DNA of 64,000 nucleotides from Treponema sp. (GCA_017551705.1 JAFZLA010000070.1:1-64000), one strand, 5' to 3'; counted from the stretch's first letter, positions 1 to 8,851 are shown. Translations and numbers: made by a program. The notes: a model not told the origin generated them from the letters alone.

Positions 1-218
1 GCGTCGCTAAGATAATAGTTGGAAATGTGAATCTCTTTGGCGGCTTGCTTTTGCACGGCCTTTACAAGGGGCTTGTAATTGTGGCCCAGCGCGTTGCATC
101 CGATTCCCGCGATAAAGTCGATGAATTTTTTATTGTCCTTGTCCCAGAGGGTCGCGCCCTTTCCTTTTACAAAGACCGTGTCAAAGCTTCCGTAATTATT
201 TACAACCTTCTTTTCCAT
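1..218 (-). CDS. argD: Acetylornithine aminotransferase, N-terminal part (cut by window edge)
   Basis: PLP-dependent transaminase of arginine synthesis that makes N-acetylornithine from its semialdehyde, in the cytoplasm. Only about the first 72 residues lie in the window. They read like the start of class-III aminotransferases: a short lead, then GKGATLWDKDNKKFIDF, then GIGCNALGHN. The ATG at 218-216 is preceded by AAGGAG. It follows argJ and argB on the same strand, so a joint arginine operon is likely, with a hairpin repeat between argB and argD. Other class-III aminotransferases (e.g. succinylornithine) share this start, but the neighbours favour ArgD. Confidence 0.85.
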   Translation of the reverse strand, partial: MEKKVVNNYGSFDTVFVKGKGATLWDKDNKKFIDFIAGIGCNALGHNYKPLVKAVQKQAAKEIHISNYYLSD

Positions 219-236
219 AGTAAACTCCTTTGAACT

Positions 237-339
237 GATACGGCTGTTTGCGCGAGCTTGGTCGCGAGCGCAAATGTTGCCGCTCATGCGGCTAGCAAAA
301 AGTTTTTGGCTTGCCACCGTTTTTTGCGCCGCTAATAAA
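237..339. repeat. Hairpin repeat, family B, copy 1
   Basis: About 100 bp between argB and argD, matching a second copy upstream of argJ (2534-2639). Both start GATACGGCT and contain a GCGCGAG/GCGAGCGC inverted repeat, then ATGTTGCCGCT(C/T)ATGCGGC, which can fold as two hairpins, and end in CGCCGCTA...ATAAA. This copy runs into the 3' end of argB, whose stop codon lies inside it. Confidence 0.7.
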
Positions 340-1225
340 TCATCGTTCCGATACCGCGTTCGCTGAACATCTCTATCAAAAGCGAATGGGGAACGCGGCC
401 GTCAATGATGTGCGCGCGGGGAACGCCGCCCTTGAGCGCGGTCATGCAGCACTCAACCTTGGGAATCATTCCGCCCGCAATCGTGCCGTCCGCCATGTAG
501 CCAGAAATTTCCGGGAGCGGGATGCGGGGAATCAAGCTCTTGGGATCGTTTATGTCCTTAAGAATTCCGGGAACGTTGGTAAGCTGGACAAATTTTTCGG
601 CCTTGAGAGCCACAGCGATTTTGGCCGCGGCAGTGTCGGCGTTGATGTTGTAAAAATTTTGGTCGTCGCCGCTTCCAAGCGCCACCGTCGAAATTACCGG
701 AATAAAGCGCTCTTCCAAAAGGGACGTGACAATCTCGGGGCAAACTTCGGTAACTTCGCCGACGTAGCCCAAGTCAACTCCGTCCTTGTCGATTTTTTGC
801 GCGCGCAAAAGGCCCGAGTCAACTCCGCTAAGGCCCACAGCCCTTCCGCCTTCTTCTATCAAAATGCGGACGATGTCCTTGTTGAGCTTTCCGGTCAAGA
901 CCATCTCGACGATTTCCATAGTCTCGGCGTCGGTGTAGCGCAAGCCGTTTACAAACTTGCTTTCTTTTCCTACGCGCTCAAGCATCTTGTTGATCTCGGG
1001 TCCGCCGCCGTGAACAAGCACGACGTTGATTCCGATTGTAGAAAGCAAAACGATGTCTTTCATCACGGCAGACTTTAGGTCTTCGTTGAGCATGGCGTTT
1101 CCGCCGTACTTTACAACGACCGTCTTTCCGACCCACTGCTTAAAGTAAGGGAGCGCCTCAATCAAGACGCTGGACCAACTGTCGTTGTCAAGCCTGGGGT
1201 CAACCTTTTTATTTTCTTCTGACAT
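332..1225 (-). CDS. argB: Acetylglutamate kinase
   Basis: Phosphorylates N-acetylglutamate, the second step of the acetylated arginine pathway, in the cytoplasm. The 297 residues fit the amino-acid-kinase family: [10 protein letters not shown] near residue 36 (phosphate-binding lysine and glycines), [10 protein letters not shown] near 70, and a late segment [15 protein letters not shown] followed by AHIIDGR, all typical of ArgB. It lies 21 bp after argJ and is followed by argD, so the three are probably cotranscribed. Its last three codons and stop lie inside hairpin repeat B. Confidence 0.95.
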   Translation of the reverse strand: MSEENKKVDPRLDNDSWSSVLIEALPYFKQWVGKTVVVKYGGNAMLNEDLKSAVMKDIVLLSTIGINVVLVHGGGPEINKMLERVGKESKFVNGLRYTDAETMEIVEMVLTGKLNKDIVRILIEEGGRAVGLSGVDSGLLRAQKIDKDGVDLGYVGEVTEVCPEIVTSLLEERFIPVISTVALGSGDDQNFYNINADTAAAKIAVALKAEKFVQLTNVPGILKDINDPKSLIPRIPLPEISGYMADGTIAGGMIPKVECCMTALKGGVPRAHIIDGRVPHSLLIEMFSERGIGTMIY

Positions 1226-1246
1226 ATTCCTTCCTCTATAAAAAAA

Positions 1247-2518
1247 CTACGAGCGGTAGTCTCCGTTAATCTTTACGTAATCGTAAGTCAAGTCGCAGCC
1301 CCACGCTTTTGCGGAGCCGCTTCCTTCCTGCAATTGGACCAAAATCTGGACAGCCTCGCGGCCAAGAATGCGGGTTGCCTTTTCTTCGTCAAAAGAAAGC
1401 CCCACTCCGTCGCGGACAACCTCAATCGATTCGGCGCCCGCGAACAAGTCTGCGGCCGGATCGTCAAAGTAGCGCGCGGCTCCTTCTTTGCTCAAAAAGC
1501 TCACGGTTGTTTTGTCGGGATTAAATTCCGCTCCCGAATATCCCATCGCGCAAAGAACGCGGCCGCAGTTGGCGTCGCGTCCGAACATAGCCGCCTTGAC
1601 CAAGTTGGAGCCGATGACTTCCTTTGCCAAAACGCGCGCGCTCGCGTCGTCCTTGGCGCCAGTCACAAGGCATTCCACCAAGCGGGACGCTCCCTCGCCG
1701 TCGGCCGCGATTTTTTTTGCCATCGCCTCGCTTAGGGCGTGGAGCGCTTGGACAAAGTTTTTCCAGTCGCCGCTCTTTGACTCTATGCGGGCGTTGCCTG
1801 CCTGTCCGTTTGCCATAATTGTAATCGTGTCGTTGGTCGAAGTGTCTCCGTCAACGCTCACGCAATTGTATGTAAGCGGAACGACTTCGCGCAAGGCCGC
1901 GTCGAGCATTCCCGCGCTAATGTCGCAGTCGGTTGTCACAAAGCAAAGCATCGTTCCCATGTTGATGTGAATCATTCCGCTTCCCTTGCACATAGCGCCG
2001 ATTGTGACTGTCTTTCCGCCAATTTGGGTTTGGACGGCGCACTCCTTGTAATGGGTGTCGGTTGTCATGATCGCGGCGCGCGCCTTTTCGTTTCCGTCTT
2101 TGGAAAGGCCCGCGGCAAGCTCTGGAATGTGGGACAGCAAAACGTCGCGGGGAATCGGCTGGCCTATGATTCCTGTTGAGCACACGATGACGTTGTCGGC
2201 GTTGATTTTAACTTCCTTGGCAACAGCTTCGGCGGTCATCTGGGCCGTCTTGTAGCCTTCCGCTCCTGTGCAAGCGTTGGCAAAGCAAACGTTGCAAACG
2301 GCGGCCTGCATTTTGCCGCCCTTGATTTTTTGCATCGTGTATTTTACGCATTCGGCCTTGACCTTGTTGGAGGTAAAGAGGCCCGCGGCGTCGCAAAGAT
2401 TTTGGCTGTAAACAAGAGCGGTGTCATAAGTTTTACGGCTAGCCTTGAGCCCGCTGTGAATTCCGTTGGCCAAAAATCCTTTTGCCGCGGTGACTCCGCC
2501 CTGAACAAATTTTATCAT
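1247..2518 (-). CDS. argJ: Bifunctional glutamate N-acetyltransferase / ornithine acetyltransferase
   Basis: Moves the acetyl group from N-acetylornithine to glutamate, recycling acetyl in arginine synthesis. The protein starts MIKFVQGGVTAAKGF (423 residues); an open frame extends 53 codons further upstream, but ATG 2518 has GGAGG just before it and the upstream part matches repeat DNA. STNDTITIMANG near the middle is the family's autoproteolysis site, where threonine becomes the N-terminal nucleophile of the beta chain. First gene of an apparent argJ-argB-argD unit. An ARG-box-like sequence and a promoter lie about 115-160 bp upstream. Confidence 0.95.
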   Translation of the reverse strand: MIKFVQGGVTAAKGFLANGIHSGLKASRKTYDTALVYSQNLCDAAGLFTSNKVKAECVKYTMQKIKGGKMQAAVCNVCFANACTGAEGYKTAQMTAEAVAKEVKINADNVIVCSTGIIGQPIPRDVLLSHIPELAAGLSKDGNEKARAAIMTTDTHYKECAVQTQIGGKTVTIGAMCKGSGMIHINMGTMLCFVTTDCDISAGMLDAALREVVPLTYNCVSVDGDTSTNDTITIMANGQAGNARIESKSGDWKNFVQALHALSEAMAKKIAADGEGASRLVECLVTGAKDDASARVLAKEVIGSNLVKAAMFGRDANCGRVLCAMGYSGAEFNPDKTTVSFLSKEGAARYFDDPAADLFAGAESIEVVRDGVGLSFDEEKATRILGREAVQILVQLQEGSGSAKAWGCDLTYDYVKINGDYRS

Positions 2519-2533
2519 ATTCCGCCTCCAAAA

Positions 2534-2639
2534 GATACGGCTATTCGCGCGAGACTTTTTGCGAGCGCGAATGTTGCCGCTTATGCGGCGCCATTCACTT
2601 TCGGCCTTGCTTGCAATGAATTTCGCCGCTATGAATAAA
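2534..2639. repeat. Hairpin repeat, family B, copy 2
   Basis: Second copy of the element at 237-339, here in the leader of argJ between its promoter and the ribosome-binding site. The GCGCGAG/GCGAGCGCG and GCCGC-TTAT-GCGGC stems are both kept, with scattered substitutions outside them. It could be a mobile hairpin element or a structured leader shared by argJ and argD. Confidence 0.7.
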
Positions 2640-2677
2640 TATGCATATAATTTAACAAATTTTGCATAAAATTGCAA
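2632..2677 (-). promoter_or_regulatory. argJ promoter with ARG-box-like site
   Basis: On the minus strand TTGCAA (2672-2677) and TAAATT (2649-2654) are 17 bp apart. Just downstream, 2645-2632 reads TGCATATTTATTCA, one mismatch from the TGAATWWWWATTCA half-palindrome pair bound by ArgR/AhrC repressors. Role inferred from position before argJ; no argR gene is in the window. Confidence 0.45.
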
Positions 2678-2692
2678 TAGGAATAAGAAAAT

Positions 2693-3478
2693 TTACATTA
2701 TTTTTTCCAATTTGGCGGAGAATTTTCCCCCGTCGCAAGAAACTTTGACCTCAAAAATAACCGGATAAAGCGCCTGCTTGGGAATTTCCAAACTGTAGAC
2801 ATAGGGCTGGCCCAAAAGCTTTTTTGCGGCGCGCGCAAAAAACTTTTCTTGCGCTCCGCCAAAAATTCCGCCCGCGCCATCCGCGCTTGGATCGGTCAAA
2901 AAGTCTTGGGCTTTGGCGGCCTCAGACGGAGTCCGCGCGCCGCTCAAAGAATGCCAAAATCTTGGAAGCGGAAAGAGCGCGTTCTTGTCCAGCTCGCAAA
3001 CCGAAAAGTCAACAAAGGCTCCCTGGCTTTGCGAAGAGAACTTCCATTCTCTTGCGCTTTCTTCGTCGCGGACAAAGGACTCGCTTACAGTCAGCGTGTA
3101 CTTTTGAGGAAGCGGCGCTTTTTTGTAAAGAAAAATTCCAAAGGCCAAAGTCCAGCCGATGTACAAGATGGCCGCGATAGGAAAAAACACTCTCAGGCTT
3201 GCCGCGCAAAAAAGGCCCGCAAAAAAATAGATGGCCACGACAAGCGCGTCTTGCCGCACATGGCCCGCAAAAGCCGCGCCGCTTGCTGTCTTTTCGGAAA
3301 TTACAAAAAGGGCTGCAAATACAATCGCGGCGGACAATAGCAAAAAGCAAAGCGAAAGCCTAAAGTGAAAATACTTTTTTTTGAAAACCTTTCCGCACAA
3401 AATGCAGGCAAGGCTTCCTAAAAAAGCTCCCAAAAAAACAAAGGCCAGGTTCAAAAAAACTGCGGATTGAAAATTCAT
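2693..3478 (-). CDS. Conserved membrane protein of unknown function
   Basis: 261 residues. The first half holds about four hydrophobic stretches (roughly residues 7-28, 39-62, 79-97, 99-116) and would sit in the inner membrane; the second half is soluble and rich in Phe, Ser and Ala. I recognise no family. Its ATG overlaps the stop of the cytidylate-kinase-like gene by four bases (ATGA), so the two are translated as a pair. Nothing in the sequence shows the role. Confidence 0.7.
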   Translation of the reverse strand: MNFQSAVFLNLAFVFLGAFLGSLACILCGKVFKKKYFHFRLSLCFLLLSAAIVFAALFVISEKTASGAAFAGHVRQDALVVAIYFFAGLFCAASLRVFFPIAAILYIGWTLAFGIFLYKKAPLPQKYTLTVSESFVRDEESAREWKFSSQSQGAFVDFSVCELDKNALFPLPRFWHSLSGARTPSEAAKAQDFLTDPSADGAGGIFGGAQEKFFARAAKKLLGQPYVYSLEIPKQALYPVIFEVKVSCDGGKFSAKLEKIM

Positions 3479-4296
3479 TTGTATGTCTTAAAGTCTTGGA
3501 CGACGCTTATGGCCGACTCAATCTTGTAGTCGGGATAAGCCTTTTGAGCCAGCACAACGGCCTTTTCGACAACCGCGCTTGAATCGGCGATTCCTTGCAG
3601 GACGATTTTTTTGTCGATGACAATTGCCCGCAAAAAGTTTACGGTAATGTTGTGCTCAAAGACCAAAGTGTTGACAAGCTTTTGGGCCAAGAGCATCTCG
3701 GCCACTTTCTTTTTGCCCTGCTCCTCCACGTCCTTGGTCATGTTGGCCTCGACGATGGAGACTATCAAGGCGGCCGCGCTCTTTATGTCCAACTTTGCGG
3801 AGTTTACGACCAAGTGGTAGTGGGCCGGGTCTTCGGCGTCGGCGTTGAAAAAGCTTTTGTGAAAGCCGCGGCGGTTGTTGTCGCTTTCGTCGATGCGCTG
3901 CTGGGCTTGCTTTTCGTTAAAGTTGAATTCTTCTTCCAAGCGCTCAAGGCGGGTTTGGTGGTCGGCCACAAACCTAAAACTAAGCATGTTGGGAAGGTCG
4001 CTCAAAACGTAAGAGGCTCCGCGGCCAATCAAGACGCAGTTTCCGTCGGAGGCCGCCTCCAAAATCGCCGTCTGCAAGTAGTCCAAGTATTCGTCGCGGT
4101 CCTTTGCAAGCGAGGCAAAAAAGCCTGGCTTTACCTCGTCGTACTTGTGGAGTTTTTCTTTGGGAAAGCCCAGTTCCACAATGCGGGCCTCGATGTCCTT
4201 GCGGGTGATGAATTTATAGTTCAAGAGTTTTGCGACTTCGGCGCTGATTTCGTCTCCCTTAGCCGCCACTTGTCGCGCCATGCAAATTACTGCCAT
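3475..4296 (-). CDS. Cytidylate-kinase-like protein with C-terminal BON-like domain
   Basis: 273 residues. It opens MAVICMARQVAAKGDEIS and has a mid segment NCVLIGRGASYVL, the pattern of the cytidylate-kinase-like family (AAK-like P-loop proteins, function mostly unknown). The last 70 residues, with KKIVLQGIADSSAVVEKAV and IESAISVVQ, look like a BON domain (a small phospholipid-binding or OsmY-type fold), an unusual partner. ATG 4296 has AGGGAGGAACG before it. Overlaps the downstream membrane protein gene by 4 bp and is divergent from the Nudix gene. Confidence 0.75.
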   Translation of the reverse strand: MAVICMARQVAAKGDEISAEVAKLLNYKFITRKDIEARIVELGFPKEKLHKYDEVKPGFFASLAKDRDEYLDYLQTAILEAASDGNCVLIGRGASYVLSDLPNMLSFRFVADHQTRLERLEEEFNFNEKQAQQRIDESDNNRRGFHKSFFNADAEDPAHYHLVVNSAKLDIKSAAALIVSIVEANMTKDVEEQGKKKVAEMLLAQKLVNTLVFEHNITVNFLRAIVIDKKIVLQGIADSSAVVEKAVVLAQKAYPDYKIESAISVVQDFKTYK

Positions 4297-4362
4297 TCGT
4301 TCCTCCCTAATGACAAAAGCGAAAATTCAATCTATACTATATTATAAGGCAGGAAGCAAAAT

Positions 4363-4923
4363 ATGTCAAAGGGAAAAGACGACTCCGCGTTAATTTGGAA
4401 AGTCGGAAACAAACAAAAGCTTTTGGACACTCCAGTTTTTACGGTGAACCAGAGCCAAAACCAGGCGCCGGACGGCCGGACCGGAAACTACATCACAATC
4501 GACGCCCCCGATTGGGCGGCCGTGATTCCCGTCATAGGCGACGACTTTTTGATGGTAAAGCAATGGCGGCACGCATACCAAGGCCTCAGCTTGGAATTTC
4601 CAGGAGGAGTGGTTGACAAGGGCGAGAGCCCGGAACAAGGCGCCCGCCGCGAGCTTTTGGAAGAAACCGGCTGCAAGGCAGGAACGCTTGTCCACTTGGG
4701 AACGATGAGCCCCAACCCCGCCCTATTTTCCAACCGCTTCCACGTATTTTTGGCAAAAGACTTGACCGCCGCCGGCAAGCAAAAGCTTGACGCCGACGAG
4801 TTTTTGAACTGCGTCCGCGTCCCCCAAAAAGAAGTCTTTGCAAAGATGGGCGGCCCCGAATGCCCCCACGCCCTGATGGTCGCCGCGCTGGAGATGTATA
4901 GGCAGAGGAAGGAATCTTTTTAG
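4363..4923 (+). CDS. Nudix hydrolase, ADP-ribose pyrophosphatase type
   Basis: Cytoplasmic hydrolase of nucleoside-diphosphate compounds. The 186 residues carry a complete Nudix box, GGVVDKGESPEQGARRELLE followed by ETG, near residues 85-107, which supplies the glutamates that hold the metal. WRHAY before the box and the length fit the ADP-ribose/ADP-sugar pyrophosphatase branch. Starts MSKGKDD with GGCAGGAAG upstream. Stands alone, divergent from the kinase-like gene and 7 bp from the convergent ATPase gene. Substrate not provable from sequence. Confidence 0.85.
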   Translation: MSKGKDDSALIWKVGNKQKLLDTPVFTVNQSQNQAPDGRTGNYITIDAPDWAAVIPVIGDDFLMVKQWRHAYQGLSLEFPGGVVDKGESPEQGARRELLEETGCKAGTLVHLGTMSPNPALFSNRFHVFLAKDLTAAGKQKLDADEFLNCVRVPQKEVFAKMGGPECPHALMVAALEMYRQRKESF

Positions 4924-4930
4924 AATTCTG

Positions 4931-6127
4931 TTACACAGGCAGCTCTTCCATCAAAAGAAAATCTTTTAGCTTTATGTGAGCGACCGTACTAGTGCTAAAA
5001 TCATTTTCGTCATTGGTTATAAGAATTTTTTTTCGCGCGTTGTCTACAAGATTGAACGGCGCAAACTCCCGTTCGTAGGTTGACTCTTCCGCAACGCTAT
5101 AAGCCACTTGAATTAAAAATTCCTTGCCGTCCTTTGCGGCCAAAAAGTCAATTTCCTTGTCGCCGACATTGAAAACGCTCAGTTGATAACCCATAAAAAC
5201 CAATTCGTTAAAAACGACGTTTTCCAGATTGTGGGTCAAATCTAACCTGCCGTTTGTTTGACGGATCGAATTGAACGCGACATCCTCGTTGTAAAGCTTT
5301 GCGTAAAAATCCAGCATCTTTTTAGCCTTTGTGGAATACTGCGGAATCTTGCGAATTACATAAGCTTCTTCTAGATAAGCAATGTATTTCATCACAGTGT
5401 TTATGGAACATTCCGTTTTTTGCGACTTTAAATAATTGTGAATGGAATTTGAGCTAAAAATGCGCGCGTTGGAAACCAAAACAAAATCCGCCAATTTTCT
5501 GAAAATCTCGTCTTTGCGAATTTTATAACGGTTGATTATGTCGTTGATGACAATTGTTTGGTCCAAGTCGTCCAAATAGCGCAAAAGGGAATCCGTGTCG
5601 GAAAATTCAAAACGTTTGGGAAACCCGCCATAAACAAGATAGTCATTTACAGAAATCTTTCGCTTAAGCTCCTTGGCGTATTGCAAAATTTCTTTATAAA
5701 CAAAGGGTCTTATCGAAAAGGACACGTAGCGGCCGCTAAGCTCCTTTGTAAATTCTTTTGACAGCAATTTTGAGTTGGAACCAGTGATAAAAAGAGAAAC
5801 ATTTTCAAGCCTAAGCGACTTGCACGCTAAATTCCAGTTTTTGACAGTCTGAATTTCGTCCAAAAAAACATACCATTTGCTTTTAGGCTTTTTTTTCATC
5901 TGGCCTTCAACAAATTCAACCAATTCGCTGTCGTTTGTGATTTTAGAGTAAACATCGCGCTTTTCGAAGTTAAGGTGAATGACAGGCTTTTTTTTAGCCA
6001 AAATCTCATCCTTAATCTGTTCAAGGACTACGGACTTTCCGCATCGGCGAATTCCCGTAATGACTTTGATGAGGTCGCTTTCGTAAAATGGACGAATCTG
6101 TTTTATGTATTTTTCCCGAATCAGCAT
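4931..6127 (-). CDS. AAA-type ATPase, DUF4143 family
   Basis: 398 residues. An N-terminal P-loop ATPase has Walker A GIRRCGKS at about residues 26-33, Walker B VFLDEIQ near 107, and ITGSNSKLLSKE (sensor-like) near 135. The C-terminal part (from about 200) is the DUF4143 region, with KEIDFLAAKDGKEFLIQVAY, which resembles a PD-(D/E)XK-type core. These ATPases are scattered accessory genes of unknown role in gut bacteria and archaea. The upstream region carries unusual inverted repeats (6139-6290). Confidence 0.85.
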   Translation of the reverse strand: MLIREKYIKQIRPFYESDLIKVITGIRRCGKSVVLEQIKDEILAKKKPVIHLNFEKRDVYSKITNDSELVEFVEGQMKKKPKSKWYVFLDEIQTVKNWNLACKSLRLENVSLFITGSNSKLLSKEFTKELSGRYVSFSIRPFVYKEILQYAKELKRKISVNDYLVYGGFPKRFEFSDTDSLLRYLDDLDQTIVINDIINRYKIRKDEIFRKLADFVLVSNARIFSSNSIHNYLKSQKTECSINTVMKYIAYLEEAYVIRKIPQYSTKAKKMLDFYAKLYNEDVAFNSIRQTNGRLDLTHNLENVVFNELVFMGYQLSVFNVGDKEIDFLAAKDGKEFLIQVAYSVAEESTYEREFAPFNLVDNARKKILITNDENDFSTSTVAHIKLKDFLLMEELPV

Positions 6128-6138
6128 AAAAACATTCT

Positions 6139-6290
6139 ACTGAAAACTTTTTAAAAAGTCAAGAAAGTTTTCAGTATAGTGAAAACTTTTGCAAATTTCG
6201 AAAAAGTTTTCACTAGCGAAAAAGGCATTAAATTTTTCTTGTCGAGTATAGTCGACAAAAAGCTCTGGTTATTGTCGAGTATAGTCGACA
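6139..6290. promoter_or_regulatory. Cluster of inverted repeats before the DUF4143 ATPase gene
   Basis: Two perfect inverted repeats stand in tandem: ACTGAAAACTTT (6139-6150) with its complement at 6164-6175, and AGTGAAAACTTTT (6178-6190) with its complement at 6202-6214. Between them lies GTTTTC-AGTATAGT-GAAAAC (6167-6186). Two further sites, TGTCG-AGTATAGT-CGACA, lie at 6240-6257 and 6273-6290. All three AGTATAGT cores are flanked by complementary arms although the arm sequences differ. They may be operators or RNA hairpins; no clear -35 box was found. Confidence 0.6.
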
Positions 6291-6299
6291 GAAAAAAAA

Positions 6300-8000
6300 C
6301 TATTCTTTTTCTTTATAAATAAAATGTCTATCAACCATTAATTTTGCCCAAGCACGTTGCACATCATCATTGTCACGGGACACAACTTCATCGTGTTCCC
6401 AATTTCCTAAATAATTTTTCCAACTTTCGCGATAGTATAGAATAACAGCCCTTTTTCTTGCCTTGTCAACTTTTATATCCACTTTTAAATTATATTCGTC
6501 CGCCTTTAAATCTGGATGGCTGTATGTAGCATAAACAGTCAATATGTTGTTAGAAAAAGAAAAACTAACTTTATTTCCCTTTCCAGGGGTCCTAAGGAAT
6601 TCATCGTTTATTGTGTCGTCACCACCACGAAAAAAACCGTAATCATCAAACCTGCACTCTCCTACCCACTCAGGCAAAGGCACTCCATTAGCTTTAAGCA
6701 CAGGTTGCAGATTCAAATCAATCTCCTTTGTCCAAATGACTTCAGATCCGTACTTTACGACAAGCTCTCTGCCGCCCTCCCAAACCCCTGAGATGGACAA
6801 TTTATCTGGATAATTGTCTATACCGCCATACGAATATTCCACAGTCAATGAATTATCGCCGTTTAACTTCTTTCTTCCGGTTACGATGTCATCCTTGCCT
6901 TCTTTCCAACACACAGTCAAAGCCTTTAAATTTAGCTTATCCAGATTGTATCCCTTTATAGTCAAGCTTTGGTTTTTGTCCGACCTAGAGCCTATCGAAC
7001 TATTTGACAACGAAAACTCAACAGGAATAGGCTTTGTGCCGCCTGACGAAATATTAAACGTCTTTTCTTCCACATCCGTCAATGTCTTCACCCTTACAGA
7101 AAAAGAATACTCTCCTTTTTCTTCAGGCCTGTCAAAAGACAAGAGGCATCGCTCATCGCCATGGAGCAATTTTAGATTCTTAAATTTTAGAGTGTCCGAA
7201 GTCAGTTCAAAGTCTTCAAGTTCGCAACAAATCAGGTCAAAGCCCTTAACTTCGACATAAACACTGTCAAATTCTTCATAAGTCGTTTCGTCGACCTTAT
7301 GTCCACACTCAAGAGACTTTATGTATGCCCTCATGACAAGGCCTGACAATTCCGCAGGCTCAGACACATTGCCCACATCATCGTTTGCCACAATCAAGCA
7401 TTTAGCGTTTTGATCCACATCGTCGATTATTATATGGTCAACGTCTTTTGGAATGTCAAACTGTTTGAAGTCCGCCCCCACAATTCTCAACGTTGAACCC
7501 GCAAAGTCTTCGTCGCTCGGATTGTTCCAAAAAAAAGCTCTCTGGCCATTTTCGTAGGAACAACATGTAAACTCAGAAATCTTTGAAGGAGGGGTTTTGT
7601 CTATATTGGAAACTTGGACAACGGAAAAACAAACATCGCCTTTTTTGTCCTCTGCGCAGACTGTGTAGACGCCATTTTTTTCGATTTCAACAACGGCGTT
7701 TGTGAAGGGTTTTTGCGCTGCTACTTTTTGCAGAATTTTATCCTTGACGGAAGAAAGTTCCAAAATTCCTTGTGTCTTATCGTACTTCTTTGGCTTTTGC
7801 GCAAAATCATTTTTCAATTGAGAGCTAACGTCTCCCTCTACCAAATAGAAAAAGGCATTTTTTTCCGCTGTCGTTACAAAACACCCAACTTTTTGCGAAG
7901 TCATTTCCAAAGGTTTCATTTTACAAACGATAGATCCATCCGCAAACAAAACCGATAAAGAAAACAATCCAATAAATAATGAAGAATAGATTTTTTTCAT
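6300..8000 (-). CDS. Secreted protein with fibronectin-III-like region, function unknown
   Basis: 566 residues from MKKIYSSLFIGLFSLS, a Sec signal peptide ending near LFADG; an open frame runs 22 codons further up but without a better start. Residues roughly 130-230 have DKTPPSKISEF...WNNPSDEDFAGS...NDDVGNVSEP, the pattern of the fibronectin-III-like modules of treponemal surface proteins. The rest is not recognised. AT-richer than the neighbouring conserved genes, and next to three SUMF1 lipoproteins, so probably part of the same acquired surface-protein cluster. Confidence 0.7.
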   Translation of the reverse strand: MKKIYSSLFIGLFSLSVLFADGSIVCKMKPLEMTSQKVGCFVTTAEKNAFFYLVEGDVSSQLKNDFAQKPKKYDKTQGILELSSVKDKILQKVAAQKPFTNAVVEIEKNGVYTVCAEDKKGDVCFSVVQVSNIDKTPPSKISEFTCCSYENGQRAFFWNNPSDEDFAGSTLRIVGADFKQFDIPKDVDHIIIDDVDQNAKCLIVANDDVGNVSEPAELSGLVMRAYIKSLECGHKVDETTYEEFDSVYVEVKGFDLICCELEDFELTSDTLKFKNLKLLHGDERCLLSFDRPEEKGEYSFSVRVKTLTDVEEKTFNISSGGTKPIPVEFSLSNSSIGSRSDKNQSLTIKGYNLDKLNLKALTVCWKEGKDDIVTGRKKLNGDNSLTVEYSYGGIDNYPDKLSISGVWEGGRELVVKYGSEVIWTKEIDLNLQPVLKANGVPLPEWVGECRFDDYGFFRGGDDTINDEFLRTPGKGNKVSFSFSNNILTVYATYSHPDLKADEYNLKVDIKVDKARKRAVILYYRESWKNYLGNWEHDEVVSRDNDDVQRAWAKLMVDRHFIYKEKE

Positions 8001-8074
8001 AGTTATGCCCCAAGTTATAAAACAAGAAACTCTCGGACTAAAACGACAGAGAGCAAGACTTGACATATATATAT

Positions 8075-8779
8075 CTAATCAACCGCGCGTGCTACGCGAA
8101 AACCTGTGTAGGTCGAGCCATCAACAAGAAAAAGCAACTCATCTTTAAAAGCTCCCCCATTAGTTTTATCACCAAAAAATCCCCATTCAGAAACATTTCC
8201 TAACATATCATACAAGCCATAACCGTTTGGCTTCTTCTTTGCGACGGGATGCGTTTTGCCACTGCTGTTTTTTTCTGTCCACGCCACCTCATTGAGATTA
8301 TCGCTTCCAGCATACTCATAATTCTCTCCTCCTCTTTTTGCATATTCCCATTCTTCATCTGTTGGAAGGCGGAATCCATTTGCGTATTTATTTGCGCCAA
8401 TTTTTCCTTCTATTTTATTGCCAATATGTGGTACATATTCCCATTCAGTAACATCAGAAACGCCGTTCACATAATACACAGGCTCATATCCAAGTTTTTC
8501 GCTCAATGCGTTGCAGAAATAAATAGCGGCATACCATGAAACACACTCAACAGGAAGTTTTTTCCCCTTTCTTCTGCTGGGATTATCATTCATTACCCAT
8601 TCATAAAGTTCCTGCGTAACTTCTGTACTCATCATTTCTATGCCAGCGTCTGGTATTTTTATCATTGTCGCATATTTTGAAAATTGTTCATAAGGGGTTG
8701 CATTTTCACTTTTACTCTTCCCGCATGAGCAAAAAATTGCCCCCAGTGCAACAAAGGCAACTATCAAATTTTTTTTCAT
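8075..8779 (-). CDS. SUMF1/FGE-fold lipoprotein (paralogue 1)
   Basis: 234 residues. N-terminus MKKNLIVAFVALGAIFCSCGK is a lipoprotein signal with cysteine after FCS. The body is the formylglycine-generating-enzyme (SUMF1, C-type-lectin-like) fold: STEVTQELYEWVM, CVSWYAAIYFCN, NGFRLPTDEEWEYA, GLYDMLGNVSEW and a final GFRVARAVD. The region before that end is shorter than in paralogues. Treponemes carry many such proteins, mostly of unknown, non-enzymatic role. First of three in tandem; the flanking DNA of this and the next gene is also similar, indicating recent duplication. Confidence 0.85.
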   Translation of the reverse strand: MKKNLIVAFVALGAIFCSCGKSKSENATPYEQFSKYATMIKIPDAGIEMMSTEVTQELYEWVMNDNPSRRKGKKLPVECVSWYAAIYFCNALSEKLGYEPVYYVNGVSDVTEWEYVPHIGNKIEGKIGANKYANGFRLPTDEEWEYAKRGGENYEYAGSDNLNEVAWTEKNSSGKTHPVAKKKPNGYGLYDMLGNVSEWGFFGDKTNGGAFKDELLFLVDGSTYTGFRVARAVD

Positions 8780-8851
8780 AAATTATCTCCAAATTAAACA
8801 AAATCTCGACCACACAAAGCAAGCCGAGAGCAAGCCGTAACATATATACTT

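Noticed and set aside
2519-2677. 53-codon N-terminal extension of argJ
   Set aside because: Covers the promoter, ARG-box-like site and hairpin repeat; ATG 2518 has a strong ribosome site and the normal ArgJ start.
6239-6258. AGTATAGT motifs as plain -10 boxes
   Set aside because: TATACT on the minus strand looks like a -10, but none of the three copies has a -35-like sequence 16-18 bp away, so promoter identity is unsupported.
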